From contig JAHDVF020000980.1 of NCBI GenBank assembly GCA_022606425.2, forward strand, positions 558,001-622,000: a DNA stretch of 64,000 bases, written 5' to 3'. Source of the stretch: Lepidostoma basale (Eukaryota > Arthropoda > Insecta > Trichoptera > Lepidostomatidae). Under the pieces are notes generated by a model. It did no database searches. It was given only the letters and a program-made list of their open reading frames with translations, and was not told where the DNA came from. Shown in pieces: positions 19,966 to 30,750 of this stretch. Every line of letters begins with the position of its first letter. Position 1 is the stretch's first letter. The position numbers and the translations under genes were made by a program.

Positions 19966-20398
19966 GTGAGTGAAACGATTAATTCTTAAACAATAATAAC
20001 AATTACGAGTGTGGTATCGCCTGGAAATGGCGCATCGCCGTCCGCATGCCAGCAGGCGGATAACTGAGCGCGGATATATCTATCGCACTCTTTTACTGCC
20101 GTCAACACGTCGCCGCCTGTGAGTGACATGGAAAACTAAGCGCGCATATTCTGCGCAATCGCGTATACTCACATACTGCAGGCAACACGGTACAGCGTAG
20201 AAAAAAATCAAGCATACATCACCCATCAAATAAAAATAACCATCCTGCATTGATCTCTGAAATATCAGTTGAGGTAGACAAGTTACAGAATGAATTGACT
20301 TTGCTTGTTTCATATTTTTAACACATAATAGTTTATTGTATGTAGCAACAAGCGATCGGTTTTTCTTCCTATTTTTTGTCGGGTTTTTGTCCCCCTTG
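19966..20398. other. Furin intron, start
   Basis: This follows the GTGAGT donor. 20010-20200 is fairly complex, non-repeated sequence (GGCGCATCGCCGTCCGCATG, GTCGCCGCCTGTGAG). No element was recognised. Confidence 0.4.
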
Positions 20399-20399
20399 T

Positions 20400-21200
20400 T
20401 AATGGAAAATATTTAAACCATCTACGTTTTGCCGATGACATCATACTCGTGAGCAACACTCCGGAGGAACTAACTGAAATTCTTAAAGAACTAAACGATG
20501 TATCTAAATTTGTAGGTTTGAACATGAACCTGGCGAAGACCGGTGATAAGCAAGGAAAGGCTTGAAATCAACGTGGATGGCAACAAAATTGAGAATGTCC
20601 AAGAATATACATACCTGGGACACAATATTCGATTGGGCCGAGATTACCAAACCGCAAAGCTAAAAATAAGAATTAAACTAAGCTGGACAGCTTTCGGAAA
20701 CATGGGTTACATCCTTAAAAAACAGATAATACCGATCAACCTGAAACGAAAAGTCTATGAGGCCTGCGTTCTACTAGTTGGTACTTGTGGTCTTGAAACT
20801 GTAACATTGTCCAAACAAAGTACCGAGAAACTATGAGTGACCTAAAGAGCCATGGAAAGAGGCATATTAGGAAAAAGCCTAAGAGACAGAGTCAGAAACG
20901 ATTCGGTGAGAGAAAAAACAAAGGTCACTGACATCATCCACCGGGTGGCGAATCTAAAATGGCAATGGGCAGGTCACGTAGCCAGAAGCTCAGAAAAAAA
21001 TGGACAAGAAGACTGCTGACTTAGAGACCGTGGACGGCAAAGAGAAGTGCAAGGCGACTGCAACTGCGGTAGAAGGATGATCTGAAGAGACATGTCGAAA
21101 TAATCTGGATGCAGTCTGCACAAGACAGAGTGACATGGAAGCAAATGGAGGAGGCTTTTGTCCAGGAGTGGACGGGAATAGACTGAAGAAGGAAGAAGAA
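20400..21200 (+). mobile_element. RTE-2 LINE fragment including RT catalytic motif
   Basis: It starts upstream of the RT palm: FADDIILVSNTPEELTEIL at about 20430, then FVGLNMNLAKT, ENVQEYTYLGHNIRLGRDYQ, LKRKVYEACVLLVGTCGLET, KQSTEKL, LRDRVRNDSVREKTKVTDII, LKWQWAGHVARSSE and GRPQLR remnants. The 3' tail is GAAGAAGGAAGAAGAAGAAG (21184-21206). Several frameshifts and stops are present. Confidence 0.85.
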
Positions 21201-21289
21201 GAAGAGTCAATTATTCTTGTAACAATCCTGGGGATTGATCTGCAATAATATACATGGTATAATAAGTCATTAAGCGTGTAAAGAAGCTT

Positions 21290-22060
21290 CGTTGAAATGG
21301 AATTGAGTCTACCAAATACGGATAATCAGTGGACCAGACGCACCATAGAAACCAGGGCAGATCACAAGCTAGATGGTCTGAATACATGAACAAGTGATAG
21401 GAGGTCAATGGCATAGAGTGGCGAGGAAAGAGTGTTTTGAAAGTCGAGAAGAGAGGCTGACCTTCAACGTTGGACGACTAATGGCTGATGATGATGATGT
21501 TGAATATTTGAATTGTCATTAGTTAGATATGAATAAGAATTCTGTTGGATTGGGCGGTCTTTGGAAAATTACGTCATGTTCTCACCTCTAAAATACCACA
21601 ATACCTCAAGACCAAAGTCTTCAACCAGTCCGTCTCGCCAGTCATGACGTACGGAGCTGAGACGTGGACACTGACAAAAGGTCTAATCTACATATTCAAG
21701 GTCGCCCAGCGCGCCATGGAACGAGTCATGCTTGGAACAACCTTGAGGGACAGATTTGGAAACGAATACATTCGTCAACTGACCAAGGTGATTGAGGTGG
21801 CCCTGAGGATGGGCGGACTGAATTGGCGATGGGCTGGCCATATCTTTCGGAGAACCGACGGTCGATGGGGGAGACGGGTTCTGGAGTGGAGACCGCGTAC
21901 AGGATTCCGCAGAGTTGGACGTCCCCCTACCCGATGGACCGACGCGACGATCTGAAGAGGATTGCTGGACATAGATGTATGTTAGCGGCAATGGACAGAG
22001 GGCGGTGGCGTGCTTTGGGAGAGGCCTACATTCAGCAGTAGATGACAGACGGCTGATGAT
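21290..22060 (+). mobile_element. RTE-6 LINE 3' fragment (and a shorter related stub)
   Basis: 21530-22060 encodes LLDWAVFGKLRHVLTSKIPQ, SPVMTYGAETWTLTKG, RAMERVMLGTTLRDRFGNEY, LNWRWAGHIFRRTDGRW, RRVGRPPTRWTDA, then after a shift AMDRGRWRALGEAYIQQ. 21290-21505 looks like the 3' end of a related element (DNQWTRRTIETR, GGQWHRVARK-like) ending in GATGATGATGATG. Confidence 0.75.
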
Positions 22061-23080
22061 GAATAAGAATTTGAAAATTAAACTGACTCTAGATAGGTTT
22101 CGATTTTGCTTGAGAACGTGTTCTATCGTTAGAATGATATCCTCGGCTATTAAGTAACTCACATGTCTGGCACACCCCTATAGACGACTGTTTGTTCCTT
22201 GTGCGGTGTTTATTGAACATACACGTAGAACCCTGATGAATTGTTTGCTCAATTTATAACTCGGCTTATTGAGTTGGCCAAGAAACGGATAGCGTAAGCA
22301 GCTGGTAGTTCAATATTTTCATTGCCAACTAACAAACAGACTATCACGTCGTTTCCGTGGTGGTTTATCATGACGACGGACCGCTACCCCTCTATTCTGC
22401 CACGCTTACGATAAACGCATCAACTAAGGTTTTTGTCGAAATAGAGTTATTACATTATCTGGTATCAGGATACGAGATCAACATACAACATTCTCAAAGT
22501 GACATTTCATGTTTTCTTCATTTTCTCGGTTTTTCAGTTTTCATAAACGCATTAACCAAGACTTCGAGTGCAGTTTTACTTTTCAAGAACGCACTAGCTG
22601 TAGTTACTACAGACTTGTTTTCTAGCATTCAAAAGCTTCTTAGTCATAAATGCACTATGTTTGAGGAATCGCACTAATTCTACAAGATTTTACAATATGT
22701 GTACAAAATTATGTGATGAAGTTGCACTTATCATATATATTGTTGAAGAATTGAGGTATAGGTAAGCTTACTATATTAAATGCATTAAATTGATTTACTA
22801 AACATAAATGCATCAAGAAGGTTAGTTGATGCGTTTATGACTAGTTATTATGGCCTAAAAGTATTAGAGGCTGCTAGCGATAAGAACTTTTTTTAAATTA
22901 TTTGTACACAGTATTTTATTTTTATGTATGTTTGTATTTTTGAGTATTTTTAACACTTTTCTATTTGTTTTGGTACAACTTTCATGTTGGTATCTTATCT
23001 AGTTCATGAGATGCAAGCAAAATAAAAATAAAAAGTTTAAACGGGTTTTACTCGAAAAGCGTCAAACCCCAGTTAATGCG
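22061..23080. other. Furin intron, unassigned
   Basis: A 106-residue frame (22357-22677) resembles nothing I know and has no gene context. ATAAACGCATCAACTAA (about 22410) returns inverted as TTAGTTGATGCGTTTAT (about 22821), and AACGCA-type words recur in between. The ends could be those of a small unknown element. Confidence 0.35.
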
Positions 23081-23170
23081 TTTATCATAAGTTTCGGAGA
23101 ATACCTTCATCTTCAGATGTAAATATGTAAATCGCATCAGGTGTAAATATATAATATTACAAAAGTATTT

Positions 23171-23209
23171 ACACCTGAAGATGGAGGTATCCTCCGAAAC
23201 ATGTCGTGT
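23171..23209 (+). ncRNA. Hammerhead-ribozyme-like motif, best copy
   Basis: Helix I is ACAC (23171-23174) with GTGT (23206-23209). The core is CTGAAGA (23175-23181), followed by one unpaired T. Helix II is GGAGG-TAT-CCTCC (23183-23195), perfectly paired. GAAA (23196-23199), the CATG palindrome (23200-23203) and T-C (23204-23205) with predicted cleavage after C complete it. Core position 7 is variable in known hammerheads, so CTGAAGA is acceptable. Only the unpaired T is non-canonical. A decayed reverse copy lies at 23120-23085 (CTGAAGATGAAGG, TCTCCGAAAC). Confidence 0.65.
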
Positions 23210-23483
23210 TTTTTTAAAATATTTTGTGGATGTGGACCCCGGATTGATCTCTAAACTTAGAGGAAGAGGAAGAAGAAGAAATAAATTTAAAGTCCAATAT
23301 TTAATTTATTTATTTTGTTATAAGATAATACCCGGACCAAAACAAGATTTTTAAATTATTATTTTTAATTTATTCACAATATTTATTATAACAAAAGCAT
23401 AAACGTTCTGAAATAAAACATTTCAATATCTGTCATAACTGACCATATCCGTGAATTAAAAAAAAATATATATTTATTTAATA

Positions 23484-23521
23484 TCACTGATGAAGGGTTT
23501 GTGTGTCCGAAACATGTTTGG
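23484..23521 (+). ncRNA. Hammerhead-ribozyme-like motif
   Basis: The core CTGATGA (23487-23493) is exact, followed by one A. Helix II is GGG/TCC with a long loop (23495-23508, one G-T pair). GAAA (23509-23512), CATG and T-T follow. Helix I is weak (TCA with TGG). Confidence 0.5.
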
Positions 23522-23658
23522 CTTTTAATTTTATTTTTTTAATAAAGTGTGTGTTATATACAAAGTATATAAAAATATAAACATTTTATAAGACAATTTG
23601 ATTATATTAATATATATTTTTAAATTTTACTTTTACATGATATACATAGATTTTATTA

Positions 23659-24939
23659 GGTGTATAACTTTGCTTCCGCCGTTTTGCAATAGATGGCAGT
23701 AGCGGTAAGTGGTAGTTGGAATAAATAGATCATAGATGTCATACAATAAGCTTAAGTATTTGTAAACATAACGCCATCGAAATATTAGTCGATTTGTGTC
23801 TGCATCATAAAGTTATTCCCGATTAAACATGTCAGCTTACGAGCCAAATTCTCGTCATTTGCGGGAGGTTTTAATTTTATGCTTTAATATGAAGAAATCT
23901 GCGGCTGAGGCTCATCGAATGCTCTCAAATACCTATGGTTAGGCCGGTATTAGTGAAAGAACGTGCCGAGAGTGGTTTCAACGCTTCAAGAACAGTGATT
24001 TTAACGTCGAAGACCAGCATGGCGGTGGAAGAGAGAAGGTTTTCGAAGATGCAGAATTGGAGGCATTACTTGATCAAGACTCGTGTCAAACGCAACAAGA
24101 ATTGGCAGGATCATTGGGAGTGACGCAACCAGCCATTTCAAAACGCCTGAAAGTCATGGGAATGATTCAGAAACAAGGAAATTGGGTGCCGTACGAGTTG
24201 AAGCCGAGAGATGTTGAACGGCGTTTGTGTGTTTGTGAACAGCTGCTTGCAAGGCAAAGACGGAAGGGATTTCTGCATCGCATTGTGACTGGGGACGAGA
24301 AATGGGTTCATTACGATAATCCCAAGCGCAGAAAATCATGGGGATATCCCGGCCATGCTTCCACGTCGACGGCCAAACCGAATATTCACGGTTCCAAGGT
24401 TATGCTCAGTATTTGGTGGGACCAGCTCGGCGTAGTGTATTATGAGTTGTTAAAACCGACTGAAACAATCACAGGCGATCGTTATCGAACGCAATTAATG
24501 CGTTTGAGCCGAGCATTGAAAGACAAACGGCCGCAATACAACGAGAGACATGATAAAGTGATTTTACAGCATGACAATGCTCGACCCCATGTTGCGAAAG
24601 TGGTCAAGACATACTTGGAAACTTTGAAATGGAAAGTCCTACCCCACCCGCCGTATTCTCCAGACGTTGCTCCCTCGGACTATCACTTGTTTCGATCAAT
24701 GGCACACGGCCTAGCTGACCAGCACTTCCGGTCTTATGAAGAAGTAAAAAATTGGATCGATTCGTGGATCGCTTCAAAAGATGACCAGTTTTTTCAACGC
24801 GGGATTCGTATGCTGCCCGAAAGATGGGAGACAGTGATGGCCAGCGATGGACAATACTTTGAATCATAAATGTATAACCAGTTTTTTACGATAAAGCCTC
24901 GAATTTCGGAAAAAAACGGCGGAAGCAAAGTTATACACT
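23659..24939 (+). mobile_element. Nearly intact mariner (DD34D) transposon
   Basis: A 1281-bp element between TA duplications (23657-23658, 24940-24941). Inverted ends match for ~26 bases: GGTGTATAACTTTGCTTCCG left, AGTGTATAACTTTGCTTCCG from the right. The transposase frame starts at ATG 23829 and would be 346 residues, normal for mariner. It has one in-frame TAG at codon 38 (23940-23942); the rest (24057-24869 and upstream) is open. The amino part has the helix-turn-helix region (RHLREVLIL, ERTCREWFQRFK) and TQPAISKRLKVMG. Catalytic acidic residues lie in TGDEKWVHYDN, LQHDNARPH and SPDVAPSDYHLF, with 34 residues between the last two, the mariner signature. The carboxy end RWETVMASDGQYF resembles the mauritiana group. 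It sits in the furin intron on the same strand. With one nonsense codon it is probably a young, just-inactivated copy; read-through or an assembly error cannot be judged. Confidence 0.95.
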
Positions 24940-24962
24940 TAATGTGAAAAAAGCTTATGGAC

Positions 24963-25006
24963 TGTAGTTGTCACACTAGGCATGGCCTGTATCGTGACAA
25001 CTACAT
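24963..25006. repeat. Short hairpin
   Basis: TGTAGTTGTCAC (about 24963-24974) pairs with GTGACAACTACA (about 24995-25006) across a ~20-base loop. It lies just outside the mariner 3' end. Function unknown. Confidence 0.6.
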
Positions 25007-25475
25007 ATTGTCAAAGATTTTTCAAGCTAAGGCAATTCCGTTATTATATCATAGTAAAAACGCCGTGTTCGAGTCAACTTTATGGTTAATATATTCATAT
25101 ACCTTTATGTATGCTTATTACCTGCTCAATTCAGTTTTGATCCTAAGTAATATTCTCGTAAAGTTTAGTACATATTCTTCGGAACAGCGTACTTGTTGAA
25201 CGGTACTGAGACTTGAACATTATTGATATTACATGCTAGAATCCTAACAGATTGGATGTTTTTATATATCTACGATCGCAATCTAATATTTATTTGGAAA
25301 AAACGTACGTTTGGTGAAAGTTTTATGATATTTTTAGAGATTGGCGTATTTCTAGGTGGGGTAGTAGTTTTGTAAAAAGCACTTTATTAAAAATAATTAA
25401 ATTAATTAAAACAATCTTGTTTCGGAATCTATCACAGAATCCCCTCATAAATATACGAGTAGTGTTATTATTGTG
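25007..25475. other. Furin intron, unassigned AT-rich stretch
   Basis: No element or coding signature was recognised. 25383-25440 ends in AATCTTGTTTCGGAATCTATC, which may be a decayed PLE-type tail. Confidence 0.3.
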
Positions 25476-25479
25476 TGGT

Positions 25480-26345
25480 GAATTGTATGTATGAGGTATG
25501 CATGCGAAATGATCTGATGATGAATGTTAATAAGTCCAAGGTAATGAATGATTTTTGAAAAAGAAGAAATCATGACAGTCTGTAATATTAGCAAGTAGTT
25601 GAGTTTGTGTATTTAGGTAGTATGTTTACAAGAGTCGAGAGAGAGTTCTATTTACACCGTTACAATTAAATTTTTTCCATTCTTTCTTCATTCATTCTTT
25701 CCGTATGTCTAAACCATTTTACCAAACCTTTGATTATTTTGTCATCTACACTTTCATTTGCACCATATTCACTTCTTATATTTGTATTTGACACTCTATC
25801 ATATACAGATTTATCACACATTCGTCTTAGAGATCTCATATTTACTGCATTTATTCTACTTTTATTTTTCTTTTGCCAGTTCCATGCTACGCTTCCATAC
25901 ATAAGGGTCGGTAGAAGAACACCATTGTGCACTGCCATTCTAGCTTTTTTGGATAGGTTTTTGTTTGCGATGACAACTTTAAGTGCACCATTTACTTTGT
26001 TGCCTGCCCCATTCCTTCTTTTAATATCCTTCTCCACTCTCCCATACTTTGTAAACATGTATAAATCTGTCATATAAGGATAAAAAAATAATAATTATAA
26101 ATTAACAATGTAAATGGAACCAGAAATAGAGAATGACCGAGGAAAACGTGGCACGATCAAATAAATCAAAAATTGAATGTCGGCTATGTGAGGAGTCAGA
26201 TAAATCAACGCGCATGCATGACACGATGTATGAATGTCGAGGAAACGAGAGAAATATGTCAGGGAAAGAAAAGCGTGGCAGTCCATTCTTTCTGCCTACC
26301 CCTTCGGGGAGATGGCGTGATGGTTAGCTAGTTAGTTAGTTAGTT
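25480..26345. mobile_element. Composite RTE-1 pieces in both orientations
   Basis: 25485-25640 (+) matches the VCMRNDLMMNVNKSK to FTRVE segment with a 4-base duplication (GTAATGAATGATTTT). 25665-26065 (-) encodes KARMAVHNGVLLPTLMYGSV to RMNEERMEK. 26100-26345 (+) encodes NVNGTRNRE through the YPFGEMA-like end and TTAG tail. The middle block is inverted between two halves that read in the same direction, as if one insertion underwent internal inversion. Confidence 0.75.
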
Positions 26346-26890
26346 ATAAAGATAAAAATTCACGTGTTCGTCTAATATGGAGTTTTACATAATTATTCAT
26401 GAAGCAATAACAATATTTAATATATTTCTAATCTTCTTATTGCCTTTTACCATTTATGTCCCGTCACAGTCATCTGAAAGCGTATAGCCCGATACATAAT
26501 GTATCGAGATTCTATTGGGGCCATCTGAGACGAATGTGAGCACTTAAAAAAACGTTGACGTGGCCAGCGCAGTAAAGAAATGGAACAGTAAAGAAATAGA
26601 GCAGTAAACAGTTGTTTAGACCGTAAAATATTGATAAAATATTTATTTCCCGAAGTAGCGCCCCGTCAATAAAATTTAGGTGCGTTTCTCTGCCATCGGA
26701 ACAAAGGGGCCAATGTTTGTTTTGCTTCGTGTGCCGACACTGTTACGTATTTTTTTCTTTCATTTTCTTATTTTAGCTCGCTAAGGCTTTATTAATATTT
26801 AATACAAACACCAAATTCAGGGCGCAATGGATTCACGTAAGGAATTGAGTAGCTTACATTATAATAAATTGTTTTATAGCGCTTATTACT
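26346..26890. other. Furin intron, unassigned
   Basis: Complex, non-repeated sequence with moderate GC (GCCCCGTCAATAAAATTTAG, TTTGCTTCGTGTGCCGACAC). GTAAAGAAATGGAACA/GTAAAGAAATAGAGCA is a short tandem duplication near 26570-26607. No coding frame. Confidence 0.35.
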
Positions 26891-26892
26891 AC

Positions 26893-27545
26893 CAAACTAA
26901 CTAACTAACCATCACGCCATGTAGGCAGAGAGGATGGATCGCCACAATGCTCCGTCCTGGCATACCTCTCGGGCTTCCTCTACATTCATAGATCGTACCA
27001 TGCACGCACGTCAATTTTTCCGACTTCGAATGTGGCCGCCTTTTAGTAATTGATTAATTTGGTCATGCCATGTTTTCCTCGGTCGTCCTTGGCTTCCTTT
27101 TCCACTCACGCCGCTTGTATTTACAACATTATTATTATTATTATTATTTTGTTGAATCGCTCTTTACACCATGACAGCATGAGCCAAATCGATGTTAAGG
27201 GTATCATAGCTATCATAGTGATTCTCATGACATGTGATAGGTAGCTAATCTATTGCCATTTTATTGTCACGTGAATTCTACACCAGACCAAAGACAGCGT
27301 GACAATCACACTGCACTCGTCGGGAATCGAACCCGGAACCTTCGGGGTGGCAGTCAATGCACTTACCACTCGGCCACGAAGGTCGTCGTCGTCATTCTAC
27401 TCTCATCCATTCGTTTAATATGTTCAAACCATATCAGGGATCCTTTTTTAATTTTATCCATGATGCAGTCATCTGCCTTACATTTCTCTCTTATTTTATC
27501 GTTCGGTATTCTATCATACAACGTTTTCCCGCACATTCTTGCTTC
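26893..27545 (-). mobile_element. RTE-1 LINE fragment split by a SINE
   Basis: 26893-27130 (-) carries the SSVSGK sub-lineage 3' end: a TTAG tail in reverse, a 14-base loss at the GETA codons, then RACM, KGGHIRS and RPRKTWHDQ. The copy resumes at 27392-27545 with RMDESRM, MDKIKKGSLIWFEHI and IPNDKIREKC. The interruption is the S1 SINE. Confidence 0.8.
27131..27391 (-). mobile_element. tRNA-derived SINE family S1, copy 2
   Basis: Same family as 18776-19030. The A box TGGCCGAGTGG (27376-27366) and B box GGTTCGATTCC (27333-27323, a full match to the consensus) are on the - strand. An AAT-repeat tail lies at 27131-27149. It inserted into an RTE-1 copy. Confidence 0.85.
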
Positions 27546-27574
27546 TTACCAGAACACAATTCTTAAAACTAACT

Positions 27575-27710
27575 AACAACATTCATGCACCATGTAATGA
27601 ATGTAGAGGAAACGAAAGAAGTATGACAGGAAAAAACAGTGTGGCGCTGTATTATTTCTGTTTACCACTTTAGAAAGATGGCGTGATGATTAGTTAGTTT
27701 GTTGATTAGA
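27575..27710 (+). mobile_element. RTE-1 3' stub
   Basis: HAPCNECRGNERSMTGKNS-like remains of the final segment, then TAGAAAGATGGCGTGATGATTAGTTAG. Heavily decayed. Confidence 0.65.
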
Positions 27711-27721
27711 TAAAAAATATA

Positions 27722-28217
27722 TTAGGTCCTTACATATGAAATTGGCGTTTTGAATGGGAGGATCCTAACCTTCCCAATTTGCTTCAAGTGGATTAAAACA
27801 GTTTGATCACTAACACCGCAGCCTGCAGCTAACTCGGACGTGGTTAGTCCACGGGGCTAGTTCTGCAGGTCGAAATTTTCAGAACGAAAACGTTGGAACC
27901 AAAAACGCACTGTGTTTTCTTTTGCGGCACCTTCGCCATACACATCATTAATCCTTCGAGCCGTTTCTGCAGCACTGGTGCCACGGTGGAACTCGTTCTC
28001 ATAAATAACGCGATATTTCAAGTTTTTTATTTTGTAAACTGAGTGACGCAAAAAAAAAACAATTGAGGAAAAAACAAATGAATTATAATTTTCAAAACAC
28101 AAATACTTTAGTAAATAGCTTTATAAATTTGAATTTGGAATTCCTAACCAAAGAGAAGATATTTGAGATCAAAGTTGCCAGTACGGCAAAACGCCAATTT
28201 CATATGTAAGGACCTAA
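27722..28217 (-). mobile_element. Internally deleted mariner with intact ends
   Basis: TA (27720-27721 and 28218-28219) bounds a 496-bp element with ~28-bp inverted ends (TTAGGTCCTTACATATGAAA, then TTGGCGTTTTG). The - strand keeps only the transposase amino terminus: YRVIYENEFHRGTSAAETAR and ENTVRFWFQRFRSENFD, then the second helix-turn-helix remnant TTSELAAGCGVSDQTVLIHL. The catalytic domain is gone. It differs from the mariner at 23659. Confidence 0.9.
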
Positions 28218-28960
28218 TATATAATTATTGAATTAATTATTTTTAATTGAAAACGTTCTTATTCTCGCATATATAATATTATATTTAATGAGAGTGACAC
28301 ATTTCGTTCATGGTCATGCATTATCATATTTATATTTGATAATGACATAGCAAGATGACGCTTTCACTTTTAAAAAAATTAATAAAGTTTGATTATACAC
28401 TTTTTTAAATATTTAATAATGAATTTTTTTATCGTTGTTTAAGAAACAACAAATTCACGCGTTAAGTTTACCAAGAATGGCTTAATCTATATCAGTTCTC
28501 GTTCGCACACCTAACTGAGGCATCTAATATGTTTTAATATATAATACATATTTTATAACTTATCACTACTGTACATTAGATGCTTTGTTTGTATCCCGAA
28601 AATAAATAAAATCATTCATCCGTTGTCTTCAACGAAGCAGTTTGCACGCTAATTGTAAACTTTTGTCCTTTCTCTGATCCATAAATTTCGTTTCCTGTAT
28701 TGCAGACTAATTTGATGAATAACAAATGAAAATGATGATCTTCATAATATAGATTATTTTCTCTCTGGTGGAATGCATTATTTTAAAGTGAGAATTTTCC
28801 CGTGTGCTGCACAGCGGAGAGCAATAGCCAACAGGTGGTGCCAAAGGCAACTTCAAAGCCCAAAGAGCTTAAAGGTCTTTTGGGCTTTATTAGACTTTTG
28901 CTGTAACGTTACTAGCGAGAAGTAATAAGACGTTAAACACTCGGATGATTCAAGCACCTG
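28218..28960. other. Furin intron, unassigned
   Basis: AT-rich, with no element recognised. A hairpin AAAGCCCAAA (28855-28864) with TTTGGGCTTT (28879-28888) stands out. 28968-29042 is the 75-bp segment shared with 9997-10072. Confidence 0.35.
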
Positions 28961-29099
28961 GTGTGATAATATCAAAGGGATGGTTTCATTATATTCCTAC
29001 CAACTTCACACAGATACAAGAACACGTAACGTTACTTTTTGTAGCTAGCAAACTCGTAACAAAATATATTGTTTTCAATAGAGCGATACAAAAATATTT

Positions 29100-29610
29100 T
29101 CTTCTTCTTTTAATAGATCTGACGATCTATGACACAGAAATCATGTCTCGTCGGATGATGAAGTCCATCTGTCCTTCCATCTCTTAGGCGGTCTTCCAGG
29201 TGGGCGGTGTCCGTAAGGGATTTCATAAGCGGCTGTATATGCGTGCGACCTATCATGACGTACGCTGAAGAGACGCGGGCCGATACTGTGGAAACCAAGG
29301 GACTACTAAGAATATTTGGGATGAAGGTCCTAAGATCAATTGCTGGAAAAACTCTCCGAGATCGTGTCCGCAACATCGACATAAAAAAACTTGCGAAATA
29401 GAGGATATCGTTCAGTAGAGTAGATCCATAAAAATATACTGGAGGGATCATGTAGCCCGAATGGTAATAGACTTGCATATACAGTCGCTTATGAAATTCC
29501 CTCCGGACATCGCCCACCTGGAAGACCGCCTAAGAGATGGAAGGACAGCTGGACTTCATCATCTGACGAGTCATGATTTCTGTGTCAGATCTTTTAAAAG
29601 AAGAAGAAGA
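29100..29610. mobile_element. RTE-3 LINE fragment with inverted 3' end
   Basis: 29245-29610 (+) encodes VRPIMTYAEETRADTVETK, RSIAGKTLRDRVRNIDIK, YWRDHVARM and then the 3' end in other frames, finishing in AGAAGAAGAAGA. 29100-29245 is the same 3' end (GGCGGTCTTCCAGGTGGGCG) on the - strand, so the tail occurs twice, in inverted orientation, ~220 bases apart. Confidence 0.75.
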
Positions 29611-29613
29611 TTA

Positions 29614-30160
29614 ATAATAAAAACAATACTGAAAACCGAGTATATCAAATGTGTTTAATACGATTATCCGGTTACTTTCACCCAAGCAATATGTACTAAT
29701 TTAAATCACTAAAAGAATAAAAACAATACTGAAAACCGATTTACTGATTGGGTATATCAAATGTTTTTAATTCGATTATCCGGTTACTTTCTCCCAGGCG
29801 ATATGTACTAATTTTAATCACTAGAAGAATAAAAACAATACTGAATACCAATTTACGGATTGGGTATATCAAATGCGTTTAATACGATTATCCGGTTACT
29901 TTCTCCCAGGCAATATGTACTAATTTCAATCACTAGAAGAATAAAAACAAAACTGAATACCAATTTACTGATTGGGTATATCAAATGCATTTAATACGAT
30001 TATCCGGTTACTTTCTCCCAGGCAATATGTACTAATTTCAATCACTAGAAGAATAAAAACAATACTGAAATCCGATTTACGGATTGGGTATATCAAATGT
30101 ATTTAATACGATTATCCGGCTACTTTCTCCCAGACAATATCGACTAATTTAAATCACGCT
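29614..30160. repeat. 112-bp tandem array, about five units
   Basis: The word GATTATCCGG recurs at 29662, 29774, 29886, 29998 and 30110, exactly 112 bases apart. Units contain AAGAATAAAAACAATACTGA, GGGTATATCAAATG and AATATGTACTAATTT, and differ by a few substitutions. There is no spacer structure and no coding. It starts directly after the RTE-3 tail. Confidence 0.92.
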
Positions 30161-30339
30161 ACCCTTGTATTGTATCATTTTGTTAGTTCTGTATAAATCC
30201 GATATACCCTTGCCAGATAAAATCTACCCCCTAAAACTCCCATTTCGCATAGAAATAGGGTACTGCACAAAAAAAGGTTTTTTTGTCATTATTTCTACTG
30301 TAATTACGAATTTTTTTTTCATGCCGAGGTCGCTCTTTG

Positions 30340-30750
30340 TCCCTTAGACGCATGTGTGGTAGAACGATGTACGACACAGAATCTCAAATGCTGATATTAG
30401 AAAGAAATGTAGAGCAAAATAAGGTATTATGAACAAAATTATGAAAGCATCGCTGCGTTGGTTTGGACATGTGGAGTGCATGGGTGAACAAAGAAAGGTT
30501 AAAAAGTATACGTTAACGATGTAAATGGAGTACGGGGTCGAGGTAGACCGACAAAACATGGCATGACCAAATTAATCAAATTTTAATGGTTGGTCATGTC
30601 AGAAGCCGCAAGAATCGACGTGCGTGTATGAACTGCTGTATGTATGTGGAGGAAGATAGAGAGGTATGTCAGGATAGAGTATTGTGGCGGTCTATTTTCT
30701 CTGCCTACCCTTGCGGGGAAACGGCGTGTTGGTTTGTTGTTGCTGTTGTA
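30340..30750 (+). mobile_element. RTE-1 LINE 3' fragment, YPCGETA sub-lineage
   Basis: RRMCGRTMYDTESQMLILE-like, LRWFGHVECMGEQRKV, GVRGRGRPTKHGMTK-like, VGHVRSRKNRRACM and REVCQDRVLWRSIFSAYPCG, then GGCGTGTTGGTTTGTTGTTGCTGTTG, a TTG-type tail. Frameshifts near 30500 and 30550. Confidence 0.8.

Noticed and set aside
22357..22677. A 106-residue gene in the furin intron
   Set aside because: No recognisable domain, no splice or promoter context, composition like the surrounding intron; chance frame.
29614..30160. CRISPR-like array
   Set aside because: Whole 112-bp units repeat with no variable spacers, and the region is eukaryotic; it is a small satellite.
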